From: Streptomyces griseus | Lineage (GTDB): Bacteria > Actinomycetota > Actinomycetes > Nanopelagicales > Nanopelagicaceae | Direction of reading: 5' to 3' | DNA: 64,000 nt | Assembly: GCA_945865365.1 (NCBI GenBank) | Contig: CAMBDL010000007.1 | Location: 28,565 to 92,564 of the forward strand | Position numbers and translations under genes: made by a program | Notes under the pieces: model-generated | What the model was told of the DNA's origin: nothing | What the model saw: only the letters and a program-made list of their open reading frames with translations | Database searches by the model: none | Shown: positions 8,948 through 17,233 of the stretch, piece after piece | Layout: each line of letters opens with the position of its first letter | Position numbering within the stretch: the first letter of the stretch is position 1

Positions 8948-9209
8948 ACAGAACTCCAAGAACAAGGGCAAAGCCAAAGAGGAGATCTTCAAATGGCGCT
9001 GATGCGATGCGAAATCCAATAATGGCATCTGGGCTATACATAACTATGTTGCGTGAAGTTAGCCACCAATTCGTCAACAACTGAAAGCCAAGAATAATGG
9101 CGTAAGACGTCCAAAAGACTCTGCGCTTGAGCAGACGAGTATTAAAGAGATAAAGATCAAAGGTCGCAGCGATTACTACTGCCGATATCGCTAACTGCGT
9201 ATAGCTCAT
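8907..9209 (-). CDS. crtYd: lycopene cyclase small subunit, CrtYd type
   Basis: Actinobacterial heterodimeric lycopene beta-cyclases consist of two ~100-residue membrane proteins. This 100-residue subunit has about three membrane spans and the family motif PFEDLLFGFALV near residues 73-84, in which the acidic pair is thought to be catalytic. Its start codon overlaps the stop of the crtYc gene (9206-9209), as expected for co-translated partners. The complex closes the ends of lycopene into beta rings, giving gamma- and beta-carotene; beta-carotene would be the retinal precursor if a rhodopsin is encoded elsewhere. Some relatives (CrtYe/f) make epsilon rings or act on C50 carotenoids; the motif alone does not exclude that. 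Confidence 0.85.
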   Translation of the reverse strand: MSYTQLAISAVVIAATFDLYLFNTRLLKRRVFWTSYAIILGFQLLTNWWLTSRNIVMYSPDAIIGFRIASAPFEDLLFGFALVLGVLSNWIRLDASHKRR

Positions 9210-9526
9210 ACGTGCCAGTGTTTCTTAGTTTTGCGGACTGCTTCAATAGTCATCAGGGCTGCAATGGGAACAATTATGAAAAATAAATACTCTTCTATGG
9301 GAATACGCCACGGACCATAAACTCCAAGAATCTGATCCCGGTCAAAAAACCAATGTCCGTGTGCGATCGCATATTTATCCCAAGCGATAAAGAGAAAGGC
9401 GATCGGGGCGATAGTCTGCACCATTCGCTTCACTTGCTTGAGTACGCCAACCTTTAAGAAAACTTCCAGCCAAAACGAGCCAATGAGGGTGAAGACAATC
9501 ATCACCAGATATCCATACTTTTGCAC
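9206..9526 (-). CDS. crtYc: lycopene cyclase small subunit, CrtYc type
   Basis: This is the partner of crtYd. The 106-residue protein has three predicted spans and the motifs FIAWDKYAIAHGHWFFD and GPWRIPIEEYLFF; the PxEE pair corresponds to the PxE motif conserved in CrtYc/CrtYe and in the N-terminal half of fused archaeal and fungal cyclases. It is the first gene of a two-gene minus-strand operon, and its start lies about 20 bp from the TPP riboswitch of the divergent transporter gene, so the two promoters share the short interval 9527-9545. Confidence 0.85.
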   Translation of the reverse strand: MQKYGYLVMIVFTLIGSFWLEVFLKVGVLKQVKRMVQTIAPIAFLFIAWDKYAIAHGHWFFDRDQILGVYGPWRIPIEEYLFFIIVPIAALMTIEAVRKTKKHWHV

Positions 9527-9544
9527 GAGATAACGCTACTCTAG

Positions 9545-9630
9545 GAAGTACGGGAGCCGTAAATGGCTGAGAGGGTTTGAGATTCAAACCGACCGATTGA
9601 CCCGTCCGGTAATGCGGACGTGGAAAGGAA
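9545..9630 (+). promoter_or_regulatory. TPP (thiamine pyrophosphate) riboswitch
   Basis: The segment has the conserved THI-box elements in the right order: a CGGGAGCC half-stem, GGCTGAGAGGGTT (the pyrimidine-sensing CUGAGA loop), ACCGATTGACCCG, then CCGGTAATGCGGACGTGG-AAAGGA, in which the GGUAAUGC-like core matches the diphosphate-sensing helix. The AAAGGA at 9624-9629 is also the ribosome binding site of the ATG at 9636, so ligand binding would hide it and stop translation of the downstream transporter when thiamine diphosphate is plentiful. Boundaries are by eye. Confidence 0.88.
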
Positions 9631-9635
9631 TATCT

Positions 9636-10211
9636 ATGTCATCGATTGCTTTTACAGCCTGGGGCTATGAAGTCTCATATCTGGAGTTAACTGCGGCAGT
9701 TACATCCTTCATTGGTGTGTGGCTAGGCACGACAGGTAAGCGAATTACCTGGCCTTGGTGGGCCTTGAGTAGCGCCTTATACATGGTTTTCTTTTATCAG
9801 GTTGATCTATTTGCAAGTGCAGCGTTGCAAATTATTTTTATTCTCGCCGCAGTATGGGGTTGGCGCGGTTGGGCACCAACGGGCGCTGTTCCTGGAGCGC
9901 TCTCGCTTCGAGTTCAAATCTATTGCGCAGTTGCGATTGTTCTATCGGTTCTAGCCCTTACGCCTGTGTTGTCCGAGATTGGTGCGGCGGCAACGTGGTC
10001 AGATGCATTTCTATTAATCGGAAGTCTCGTTGCTCAAATATTGATGGTCTATGAAAAAGTTGATTCGTGGATTCTCTGGCTCATTGTTGATGCTGTAGGA
10101 ACTATTCAATATGCGAAACTGGGATATTGGTTCACTGCTGTGCTCTATGCCGCCTTCACCGTAATTGCGCTCATTGGTTGGAAGCGCTGGCATGACAGTT
10201 ATAGCCATTGA
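9636..10211 (+). CDS. pnuT: PnuC-family transporter, probable thiamine importer PnuT
   Basis: The 191-residue protein has about seven membrane spans and PnuC hallmarks: KRITWPWWALSSALYMVFFYQ in the first half and WILWLIVDAVGTIQYAKLGYW near the end, where PnuC proteins bind the vitamin. PnuC proteins are facilitators for nicotinamide riboside, but family members under TPP riboswitches (PnuT) take up thiamine; the riboswitch directly upstream decides for thiamine here. I chose ATG 9636 because it follows AAAGGA by 6 nt; an upstream TTG at 9597 would start inside the riboswitch. Uptake is expected to be driven by phosphorylation inside the cell. Confidence 0.82.
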   Translation: MSSIAFTAWGYEVSYLELTAAVTSFIGVWLGTTGKRITWPWWALSSALYMVFFYQVDLFASAALQIIFILAAVWGWRGWAPTGAVPGALSLRVQIYCAVAIVLSVLALTPVLSEIGAAATWSDAFLLIGSLVAQILMVYEKVDSWILWLIVDAVGTIQYAKLGYWFTAVLYAAFTVIALIGWKRWHDSYSH

Positions 10212-10683
10212 TGGTCCAGCCGGGGCTGGAAAAACCACCTTGGCTGCTCAATTTTTTCAGAGTTATTCTGTGAGTCAGAGTGCAACCGTGATCCATATGG
10301 ATGATCTCTATAGCGGTTGGGAAAATGCTCTGAACCTAGATTTAACGAGGAGACTGCGCGAAATTCTACGGAGATATAGCCTAGGTGAGGTTTTTGATAT
10401 TGAGATATTTAACTGGACTACCATGACATTTGATGGGGTTCAGAGAATCCAACCTAGCGATGTATTAATTATCGAAGGAGTAGGGGCAGCGCAAAAAATT
10501 GTGCGCGACTCTGGTGCCACAACATATTGGCTTGATATCGAGCCTGCCGTTGGACTTCAACGTGTTTTGGAGCGCGATGGCCTGGAAATTGAAGTATTTA
10601 TGCGCCAGTGGCAACTCGATCAGGAACTCCATTTTCTGTCAGATAAGACACGCGAAAACGCACAACACATTCAAAGTTCGTGA
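10192..10683 (+). CDS. small P-loop kinase, uridine-kinase-like
   Basis: The 163-residue protein opens with a Walker A motif GPAGAGKTT at residues 8-16, followed by the VIHMDDLYSGW segment typical of uridine kinase/deoxynucleoside-kinase-like P-loop proteins and a VLIIEGVGAA Walker-B-like strand. The substrate is not identifiable. The ATG at 10192 overlaps the last 20 bp of pnuT; an upstream ATG at 10165 would add nine unconserved residues. Because it is translationally coupled to a thiamine-type transporter under a TPP riboswitch, metabolic trapping of the imported compound by phosphorylation is an attractive but unproven role. Confidence 0.6.
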   Translation: MTVIAIDGPAGAGKTTLAAQFFQSYSVSQSATVIHMDDLYSGWENALNLDLTRRLREILRRYSLGEVFDIEIFNWTTMTFDGVQRIQPSDVLIIEGVGAAQKIVRDSGATTYWLDIEPAVGLQRVLERDGLEIEVFMRQWQLDQELHFLSDKTRENAQHIQSS

Positions 10684-10708
10684 GGCGATAAGCCCTAAAA
10701 TTCATGAT

Positions 10709-12610
10709 ATGTCTGACCTTTCGGGAGAAATCATTGATAACCGCTATCAATTGATTCGTCAGATTGCTAATGGTGGGATGGCCTCCATCTATGAAGCCAT
10801 AGATACACGACTCGACCGCAAAGTGGCGGTAAAGATAATGCATCCTCATTTAGCACAAGACGATGCATTCGTTAGTCGCTTCATACGAGAAGCTAAAGCC
10901 GCTGCGGCGCTTTCGCACCCAAATATTGTTGCCGTGCAAGATCAAGGGTGGAACCAAAATGGTGTGCCTGCAGTTTTTTTAGTGATGGAGCTAATTGAAG
11001 GTCATACGCTTCGAGAGTACTTGAACGAGCGAGGACGCTTTGAAATAATTGATGCGATTAATTACTTAACACCGATTCTGAGCGCACTTGCAGCTGCTCA
11101 CGCCTTGGGCATTGTTCATCGCGACATCAAACCTGAAAATATCCTCATATCAAAAGAGGGGCGCATTAAAATTGCCGACTTTGGCCTAGCGCGTGGAGAG
11201 CTTATTGGTTCAACGATGACGGCTGAATCAAGTGTCATTTTAGGATCGGTCTCTTATTTATCGCCCGAGCAAGTTCAACGCGGAATAGCCGATGCCCGAA
11301 GTGATGTCTATGCGGTGGGCATAGTTGCCTTTGAAATGCTTATCGGTGAAAAACCATTCATTGGCGACTCCCCCATTCAAATCGCATACATGCATGTCAA
11401 TCAAGAGACTCCCGCCCTTCGCACAAAGCGAAAAGAGATTCCAGAAGCCCTTGAAACCTTGATTGCGCGCGCCACAGATCGAGATCCTGACAAACGACCA
11501 CGCAATGCAGGTGAATTTTTGGTCGCACTTGAAGCAATATCAATCGTATTAGACCCGAAAAAGAATCAGTTAAAGCTCGACTTAGATCTACCAGTAGAAC
11601 CGATACGTGAAAAACCCCGTGGCAAGGTGAAGAAAGTTGTTGAAGAGGTTATTGAAAAAACCGTTGAAGTCGTTGAAGATGCCAAATCCCTAAAGCACTC
11701 GGAAGAAAAGAAATTTAAATCTAGCAAACGAGTGCGGCGCAATAGAAAAGTTGCTTTAGTGCTAGCTATCGCCCTTGGAATTGGTGGATGGTACACGCTC
11801 ATTGGTCCTGGATCGAGAATTGTTGTGCCTTCAACTATTGGTGGAAGTTATAACGAAGCAGTTTCGGCATTTAATCCGCTCGGAATAACGAGCATCATTG
11901 TTGAAAAACGCTTTGATGAGGAGATTTCCAAAGGAGCAATTATCGAATCTATTCCTCCTGGGGGCGGACGAATAGAAAATGGTGCAAGCGTTACCTTAAT
12001 TATTTCAAAAGGCCCAGAGCGCTACATTGTTCCAACTCTAAAAGGCCTGACCCCAGAAGCGGCTAAGCGTGCAATTCTTAAGTATCCCTTGGTAGTAGGA
12101 AAAGTTAGCGTTGTCTTTAATAGCGAAATACCTCAAGGATTCGTAATCACATCCACACCTGTTTCTGGCGTCCAAGTCAAGCGTGATTCACTCGTAAACT
12201 TAGTAGTCAGTAAAGGCGTTGAGACTATTGCCGTAGTCTCCTTCGTTGGCAAGAGCGCTGAACAAGCACTCAATGAACTAACAGATGCAGGCTTTAATGT
12301 TGAAAGCGTTTTTGCATTTGATGAGAAGATTCTTGCTGGGGCAGTGATTTCACAAACTCCTAAGGGAGACGCATCTATCGCAAAGGGAGCAAGGATTACC
12401 CTTGTAGTTTCAAAAGGCTCTCAATATGTCTACATACCAAATATCTTTTCTATAGAAGAAGCTAAGGCGGTCAGGGTGCTCAAGGATTTAGAGCTCAAAG
12501 TAGTAGTGAAGAAATTGGGATCGAAAAAGATCAAAAAAGTAACAAATATTTCGCCAAAGATTGGAAGTAAAGTTAAACGTGGCAGTACGGTCACAATTAC
12601 CGTAGGGTAG
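10709..12610 (+). CDS. pknB: Ser/Thr protein kinase with PASTA domains (PknB-like)
   Basis: The protein (633 aa) has a cytoplasmic kinase domain at about 12-285: glycine-rich loop ANGGMASIYEA, catalytic Lys42, HRD at 137-139 and DFG at 157-159. A charged linker, one membrane span at about 349-366 and four extracellular PASTA repeats (about 370-633; starts VPSTIGGS, VPTLKGLT, VVSFVGKS, IPNIFSIE) follow. PknB-type kinases sense muropeptides or lipid II and regulate cell-wall growth and division. I chose ATG 10709, at the true kinase N-terminus; a TAAAAT box at 10696-10701 lies 7 nt upstream, so the message may be leaderless. Longer upstream reading would overlap the previous gene. Confidence 0.92.
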   Translation: MSDLSGEIIDNRYQLIRQIANGGMASIYEAIDTRLDRKVAVKIMHPHLAQDDAFVSRFIREAKAAAALSHPNIVAVQDQGWNQNGVPAVFLVMELIEGHTLREYLNERGRFEIIDAINYLTPILSALAAAHALGIVHRDIKPENILISKEGRIKIADFGLARGELIGSTMTAESSVILGSVSYLSPEQVQRGIADARSDVYAVGIVAFEMLIGEKPFIGDSPIQIAYMHVNQETPALRTKRKEIPEALETLIARATDRDPDKRPRNAGEFLVALEAISIVLDPKKNQLKLDLDLPVEPIREKPRGKVKKVVEEVIEKTVEVVEDAKSLKHSEEKKFKSSKRVRRNRKVALVLAIALGIGGWYTLIGPGSRIVVPSTIGGSYNEAVSAFNPLGITSIIVEKRFDEEISKGAIIESIPPGGGRIENGASVTLIISKGPERYIVPTLKGLTPEAAKRAILKYPLVVGKVSVVFNSEIPQGFVITSTPVSGVQVKRDSLVNLVVSKGVETIAVVSFVGKSAEQALNELTDAGFNVESVFAFDEKILAGAVISQTPKGDASIAKGARITLVVSKGSQYVYIPNIFSIEEAKAVRVLKDLELKVVVKKLGSKKIKKVTNISPKIGSKVKRGSTVTITVG

Positions 12611-12614
12611 GTCA

Positions 12615-13478
12615 ATGCCTAAAGCCAAACCACGAATCGGTGCACATACTCCCACCACCGGTGGTATGGCTAAGCGTTCTATCGACTATGCCGTGACAAC
12701 TGGCGCAGAAGTTATTCAAGTCTTTGCATCGAGCCCACGCATGTGGGCGATGCCTGCAGCTAAACCAGAGCTAGATGAAGCATTTAAAATTAAGGCGGCA
12801 GAGTTAGATATTGAAACCTACGTTCACGCCCCTTTCCTTATCAACTTAGGCTCACCAACAGAGGCTACGTACGTGAATTCGCTTGCATCAACTTCTTATT
12901 CATTAGGACGAGCAGTTGATATCGGTGCCCTTGGCGTAGTTATTCATACCGGTTCGGCGGTGGATGCAACTTATGTCGATCAAGCGTGGAAGCAGATTCA
13001 TGAGGGCATGATGCCGATCCTCAACGCGCTAGATGATGACGCGCCCTTCTTATTATTGGAGCCGACTGCGGGTCAAGGTCAATCACTGGTTAAGAAGCTC
13101 GATGATTTAGAGAACTATTTAAAAGCCCTTGAATATCATCCAAAAGTGGGAATCTGTTTAGATACCTGCCATGTATTTGCCGCAGGCCACGATATTGCCG
13201 TTAAAGGTGGGATGACCAAGACTCTTGATTTACTCATCCAAATTGCAGGTGTTGAACGTTTCAAACTGATACACGCCAATGACTCCATGGATGTATGTGG
13301 TGCGCTAAAAGATCGCCATCAAAATATTGGAGATGGTCACATCGGTGTCGACGCCTTTGCCGAGTTATTGGCACACCCAGTAGTAGCCAATGTGCCTTTA
13401 GTTTTAGAGACACCTGGCTTGGAGGAGAAACATACTGTTGAAGTCGCGCTTTTGAAAAAACTCCGCGATAAGAAATGA
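12615..13478 (+). CDS. nfo: endonuclease IV (apurinic/apyrimidinic endonuclease)
   Basis: The 287-residue TIM-barrel enzyme cuts DNA at abasic sites in base-excision repair using three zinc ions. The zinc-ligand motifs of the Nfo family are all present: RIGAHTPTTGG, ETYVHAPFLINLGSP, LLLEPTAGQGQ, ICLDTCHVFAAGHD, LIHANDSMDVCGALKDRHQNIGDGHIG and LETPG near the C-terminus. Its start follows the pknB stop by 4 nt and its stop overlaps the next gene by ATGA, so it belongs to a polycistronic run. Confidence 0.95.
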   Translation: MPKAKPRIGAHTPTTGGMAKRSIDYAVTTGAEVIQVFASSPRMWAMPAAKPELDEAFKIKAAELDIETYVHAPFLINLGSPTEATYVNSLASTSYSLGRAVDIGALGVVIHTGSAVDATYVDQAWKQIHEGMMPILNALDDDAPFLLLEPTAGQGQSLVKKLDDLENYLKALEYHPKVGICLDTCHVFAAGHDIAVKGGMTKTLDLLIQIAGVERFKLIHANDSMDVCGALKDRHQNIGDGHIGVDAFAELLAHPVVANVPLVLETPGLEEKHTVEVALLKKLRDKK

Positions 13479-14341
13479 GCACAGCAAAGCATCAGTGGAA
13501 GTTGCAGATGGCCCCTTGGGCTCTGCTAACAGTCTCAATGGCATGGGGCCTAGCTTTTGTGGTTATGAAAGATGCGATTGAGCGACAAAGCGTCAACAAT
13601 TTTCTCTTTACACGATTTGTACTAGCGATAGTAGTAATGGTTCTGATTCGTCCACGTGTTATTAAATTATTCACTAAAGACCTGGTTCTTAGAGCTTTAG
13701 CCGCCGGGGTATTTCTGGGTTTTGGCTATATTTTTCAAACTTTAGGCTTAGCCCGTACTGGGGCTGCTATCACTGGATTTGTTACTGGGCTCTATATTGT
13801 TTTGACACCGCTTTTTGCATCGATAATTTTGCGACAACGGGTAAGTAGATTTACGTGGATATGTGTTGTAATCGCCACTGTAGGGCTAGGACTTCTCTCG
13901 ATTCATGGCTGGTCCGTCGGTTTAGGTGAGTTATTAACTTTTATTAGCGCTATTTTCTATGCCCTTCACATTATTGCGCTCAGTAAATGGAGTTCGGGCC
14001 GAGATGCATATGCCATGACTGTCATTCAGTTATCAATGTGTGCCCTTCTCTCTGGTTTAGCTTCGATTCCCGGTGGCTACTCCCCTCCACCTGATTTTGG
14101 CGTCTGGTCAGTTGTTATCTTCACTGCAGTCTTTGCTACTGCAATTGCATTTATTGTTCAGACCTGGTCGCAAGCACATATGAGCGCCACTAAGGTCGCA
14201 GTAATTTTGACGATGGAAGTTGTCTTTGCCGCAATCTTTGCAATCATCTTCGGCGGAGAAAGCCTGACATTCCAGAGCTCCATTGGTGGGGTAATGGTTG
14301 TCACTGCGATGTATTTGATTGTCATGAAAGAAGAGAAGTAG
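13475..14341 (+). CDS. EamA/DMT-family transporter
   Basis: This 288-residue integral membrane protein has ten predicted spans arranged as two EamA repeats, each starting with a helix rich in small residues (SMAWGLAFVVMKDAI in the first, SAIFYALHIIALSKW in the second). DMT proteins export or exchange small metabolites such as amino acids; the substrate cannot be told. It overlaps nfo by 4 bp and precedes a threonine aldolase gene, but no regulatory or chemical link is evident. A second DMT gene lies at 20825. Confidence 0.82.
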   Translation: MSTAKHQWKLQMAPWALLTVSMAWGLAFVVMKDAIERQSVNNFLFTRFVLAIVVMVLIRPRVIKLFTKDLVLRALAAGVFLGFGYIFQTLGLARTGAAITGFVTGLYIVLTPLFASIILRQRVSRFTWICVVIATVGLGLLSIHGWSVGLGELLTFISAIFYALHIIALSKWSSGRDAYAMTVIQLSMCALLSGLASIPGGYSPPPDFGVWSVVIFTAVFATAIAFIVQTWSQAHMSATKVAVILTMEVVFAAIFAIIFGGESLTFQSSIGGVMVVTAMYLIVMKEEK

Positions 14342-14350
14342 GCTTGCACA

Positions 14351-15388
14351 ATGGCAATTGACCTGAGATCCGATACCGTCACGCAACCATCTCTTGCGAT
14401 GCGTGAAGCAATTGCTCACGCACCAGTTGGTGATGATGTGTATGGCGACGACCCTACCGTTAACTCACTTGAAGAACGCGTGGCGGCGATGTTTGGCAAA
14501 GAGGCTGGTGTATTTACACCTACCGGCTCGTTAGCAAATCAGCTTGCAATTCGCATGTTAGTTGCGCCCGGGGAAGAGTTGATTGCTGAGACTAATTCAC
14601 ACATTGTGCGTGCTGAACTTGGTGCCGCCGCAGTTTTTAGTGGAATTACAACACGAACATGGCCTGCACCCTTCGGATTATTAAAGGCAGCGGATGCCCT
14701 GGACATTGCCCGGCCAGATTCAGGTCCTTACTTAGTATCAACCACAGCTATCGCCGTTGAAAATACCCATAATTTTGGCGGCGGAACCGTACAACCTATG
14801 ACCGAAATTGCAGCACTTCGTAAAGGCGCCGATGCAATGGGTTTAGCTCTGCATTTAGATGGCGCCCGAATTTGGAACGCCCATGTTGCCAGTGGCGTTT
14901 CATTTTTAGAGTATGGACAACACTTTGACACCATAAGTGTCTGTCTCTCTAAAGGTCTCGGCGCGCCCGTGGGTTCCATCATGCTCTCAACCAAAGAACG
15001 CGTCTCAAAGGCGCGCATTTGGCGCAAACGTTACGGCGCAGGAATGCGCCAAGTTGGAATCTTGGCAGCGGCAGCGCACTATGCCCTCGATAATAATATT
15101 GAACGACTTGCCGATGATCATCGCCGCGCTAAAGATTTAGCGACCGCAATCGCCGCTATAGATAGTGCACTTATCGATCCATCTACCGTCATGACAAATA
15201 TTGTGGGTTTAGACCTTGCGCATCTACCAATTTCTGCTGCAGAGTTTGCAACTCGATGCCGCGAAAAAGGTTTATGGATAAGTGCTCTTGGGCCAAAGTA
15301 TGCCCGCCTAGTCACGCACATGGATTTTGATGATGCTCAGTGCACCGAAGCGATTGAGATTTTAAAGAAAGCCTTCGTGGCGCAATAG
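14351..15388 (+). CDS. ltaE: low-specificity L-threonine aldolase
   Basis: This PLP enzyme splits L-threonine or allo-threonine into glycine and acetaldehyde. The 345-residue fold-type I protein starts with the family signature IDLRSDTVTQPS and has HLDGARIWNAHVASG (aspartate that contacts the PLP nitrogen at about 170) and the Schiff-base lysine K201 in VCLSKGLGAPVGS. The start follows the DMT stop by 9 nt. The 3' end overlaps the convergent ogt gene by 27 bp. Confidence 0.9.
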   Translation: MAIDLRSDTVTQPSLAMREAIAHAPVGDDVYGDDPTVNSLEERVAAMFGKEAGVFTPTGSLANQLAIRMLVAPGEELIAETNSHIVRAELGAAAVFSGITTRTWPAPFGLLKAADALDIARPDSGPYLVSTTAIAVENTHNFGGGTVQPMTEIAALRKGADAMGLALHLDGARIWNAHVASGVSFLEYGQHFDTISVCLSKGLGAPVGSIMLSTKERVSKARIWRKRYGAGMRQVGILAAAAHYALDNNIERLADDHRRAKDLATAIAAIDSALIDPSTVMTNIVGLDLAHLPISAAEFATRCREKGLWISALGPKYARLVTHMDFDDAQCTEAIEILKKAFVAQ

Positions 15389-15835
15389 CCACTCTTTCTT
15401 ATCAACACCATAAGCGTAGTTACCAAGTGCTCCTCCGGTTTTAACAATGCGGTGACAAGGCACAACTAACATAATCGCATTATTTGCACATGCACTTCCG
15501 GCGGCACGCACCGCAGCAGGTGAGCCTGCTTTATCGGCTAAATCTGAGTATGAAATCACTTTTCCGGCGTTAACTTTTCGCATAGCCTTCCAGGCTGTCT
15601 GTGAAAATGCTGCACCAGGTTGTCGAACTTTGATTGCATTAATTGCACTTAAATCTCCATCAAAATAATCATTAATCAAATCAGAAATCACCGGAATTGC
15701 CTTTACGCTTTTCATGTCGCCAATAACATTGAACGCCGTAATTGTTGAAAGATTTGCGCCAATGAGAATCTGATCGTCAGCTAATAAATTGAGGGTGCCA
15801 ACTGGGGTCTTCAGTGAAGCTACAAGTAGAGGCAC
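15362..15835 (-). CDS. ogt: methylated-DNA--protein-cysteine methyltransferase
   Basis: Ogt removes O6-alkyl groups from guanine by transferring them irreversibly to its own cysteine. The 157-residue protein contains the active-site signature VVPCHRIV with Cys127, the GKVISYSDLA helix-turn-helix entry region and RAAGSACANN (arginine finger and nearby residues). Length is normal for a single-domain Ogt. No Ada regulatory domain is attached. Confidence 0.93.
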   Translation of the reverse strand: MPLLVASLKTPVGTLNLLADDQILIGANLSTITAFNVIGDMKSVKAIPVISDLINDYFDGDLSAINAIKVRQPGAAFSQTAWKAMRKVNAGKVISYSDLADKAGSPAAVRAAGSACANNAIMLVVPCHRIVKTGGALGNYAYGVDKKEWLLRHEGFL

Positions 15836-15844
15836 TGACCTAAA

Positions 15845-17191
15845 TTAGCGGTCGCGTAACATCTCGGCAACTAAAAATGCCAGCTCAAGTGACTGGGCAT
15901 GATTGAGTCGCGGATCGCAGGCACTTTCATAGCGAGTAGCTAGATCCTCATGAGAAATCTTTTCGCCTCCACCAACGCACTCAGTGACATCATCGCCAGT
16001 GAGTTCAATATGTACTCCTCCAGGGTGGGTTCCTAGGGCCTTATGTACTTCGAAGAAGCCCTTTACTTCATCCATGACATCATCAAAGCTTCGTGTTTTA
16101 TAACCACTGGGTGCTTCATATGTGTTGCCATGCATAGGATCGCAGACCCACAAAACCTTGGCACCAGATTTAGTAACACCATCGATAAGTGCAGGTAGTA
16201 CTTCACGAATCTTTCCCGCACCCATACGAGTAATAAAAGTTAATCGACCCGGCTCGCGTTCTGGATCTAACTTATCAATCAAGGCCAGTGCATCTTCGAC
16301 CGTTGACTTAGGTCCAAGCTTTACGCCAATAGGATTACGAACCTTTGCTGCGAAGTCAATATGAGCACCATCTAATTGCCGTGTGCGTTCACCGATCCAA
16401 ATGAAGTGTCCAGATACATCGTAAGGCGTGCCGGTTCGAGAATCTATTCGAGTCAGCGCCTTCTCGTATTCCAAGATTAAAGCTTCATGGCTTGAAAAGA
16501 AATCAACTGATTTAAATGACTCTGGATCAACTCCGGCAGATTTCATAAAAGCAAGAGCTCGACCAATTTCATTTGCCATTTGCTCATAGCGAACTCCAAC
16601 CGATGAGTCACGAATAAATCCCTTGTTCCACTCGTGAACTTGGCGAAGATCGGCGAAGCCACCTTGGGTAAATGCGCGCACTAAGTTCAACGTTGCCGCC
16701 GACGTGTTATAGACACGAACTAAACGATGAGGATCTGGAGTTCTTGAGCTTTCAGTGAATTCAAGGTCATTGACTGCATCACCACGATAAGCCGGAAGGG
16801 TTACATCCCCGCGAGTCTCCATGTCATTAGAGCGTGGCTTAGCAAACTGCCCAGCCATACGCCCAACTTTTACAACTGGAAGCGATGAGTAGTACTGTAA
16901 AACTGCAGCCATCTGTAAAATAGTTTTGATTCGATTGCGAATTGAATCAGCAGTTGCCGCGGCAAAAGTCTCTGCGCAGTCTCCGCCTTGCAACCAAAAA
17001 GCCTTTCCATCTGCAGCTAGCGCAATACGTTTTTTAAGATCATCACACTCACCTGCAAAGACAAGTGGCGGGAATGATTTCAACTCGGCAACTGCAGCCT
17101 TTATTGGCGCACCTTCTGCACCCCCTGGCCAGTTTGGCTGTTGTGCAGCAACTAGTCCGGGAGTGAAGAGGGAATCAAGTGATGAATTCAT
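15845..17191 (-). CDS. aroG: 3-deoxy-7-phosphoheptulonate (DAHP) synthase, class II
   Basis: First enzyme of the shikimate pathway, joining phosphoenolpyruvate and erythrose 4-phosphate. The 448-residue sequence is the plant/actinobacterial class II type: FAGECDDLKK, AFWLQGGDCAETFA, VKVGRMAGQFAKPRS, the FIWIGERTRQLDGAHIDF block and VLWVCDPMHGNTY with the metal-binding Cys and His, then GGVHIELTG. It starts at ATG 17191 and is downstream of the phosphofructokinase gene on the same strand, separated by 42 bp. Feedback control by aromatic amino acids is known for the class but cannot be read here. Confidence 0.93.
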   Translation of the reverse strand: MNSSLDSLFTPGLVAAQQPNWPGGAEGAPIKAAVAELKSFPPLVFAGECDDLKKRIALAADGKAFWLQGGDCAETFAAATADSIRNRIKTILQMAAVLQYYSSLPVVKVGRMAGQFAKPRSNDMETRGDVTLPAYRGDAVNDLEFTESSRTPDPHRLVRVYNTSAATLNLVRAFTQGGFADLRQVHEWNKGFIRDSSVGVRYEQMANEIGRALAFMKSAGVDPESFKSVDFFSSHEALILEYEKALTRIDSRTGTPYDVSGHFIWIGERTRQLDGAHIDFAAKVRNPIGVKLGPKSTVEDALALIDKLDPEREPGRLTFITRMGAGKIREVLPALIDGVTKSGAKVLWVCDPMHGNTYEAPSGYKTRSFDDVMDEVKGFFEVHKALGTHPGGVHIELTGDDVTECVGGGEKISHEDLATRYESACDPRLNHAQSLELAFLVAEMLRDR

Positions 17192-17233
17192 AGGTATAAG
17201 AGTAGAGAGTTTGATGGAGGGCGCGAAGTGCGA

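Noticed and set aside
9597..9635. Upstream TTG start for the PnuC-type transporter
   Set aside because: It would translate the 3' half of the TPP riboswitch; ATG 9636 has the ribosome binding site.
10499..10708. N-terminal extension of the PASTA kinase
   Set aside because: It overlaps the P-loop kinase gene in another frame and is unlike any kinase N-terminus; the ATG at 10709 fits both domain and promoter.
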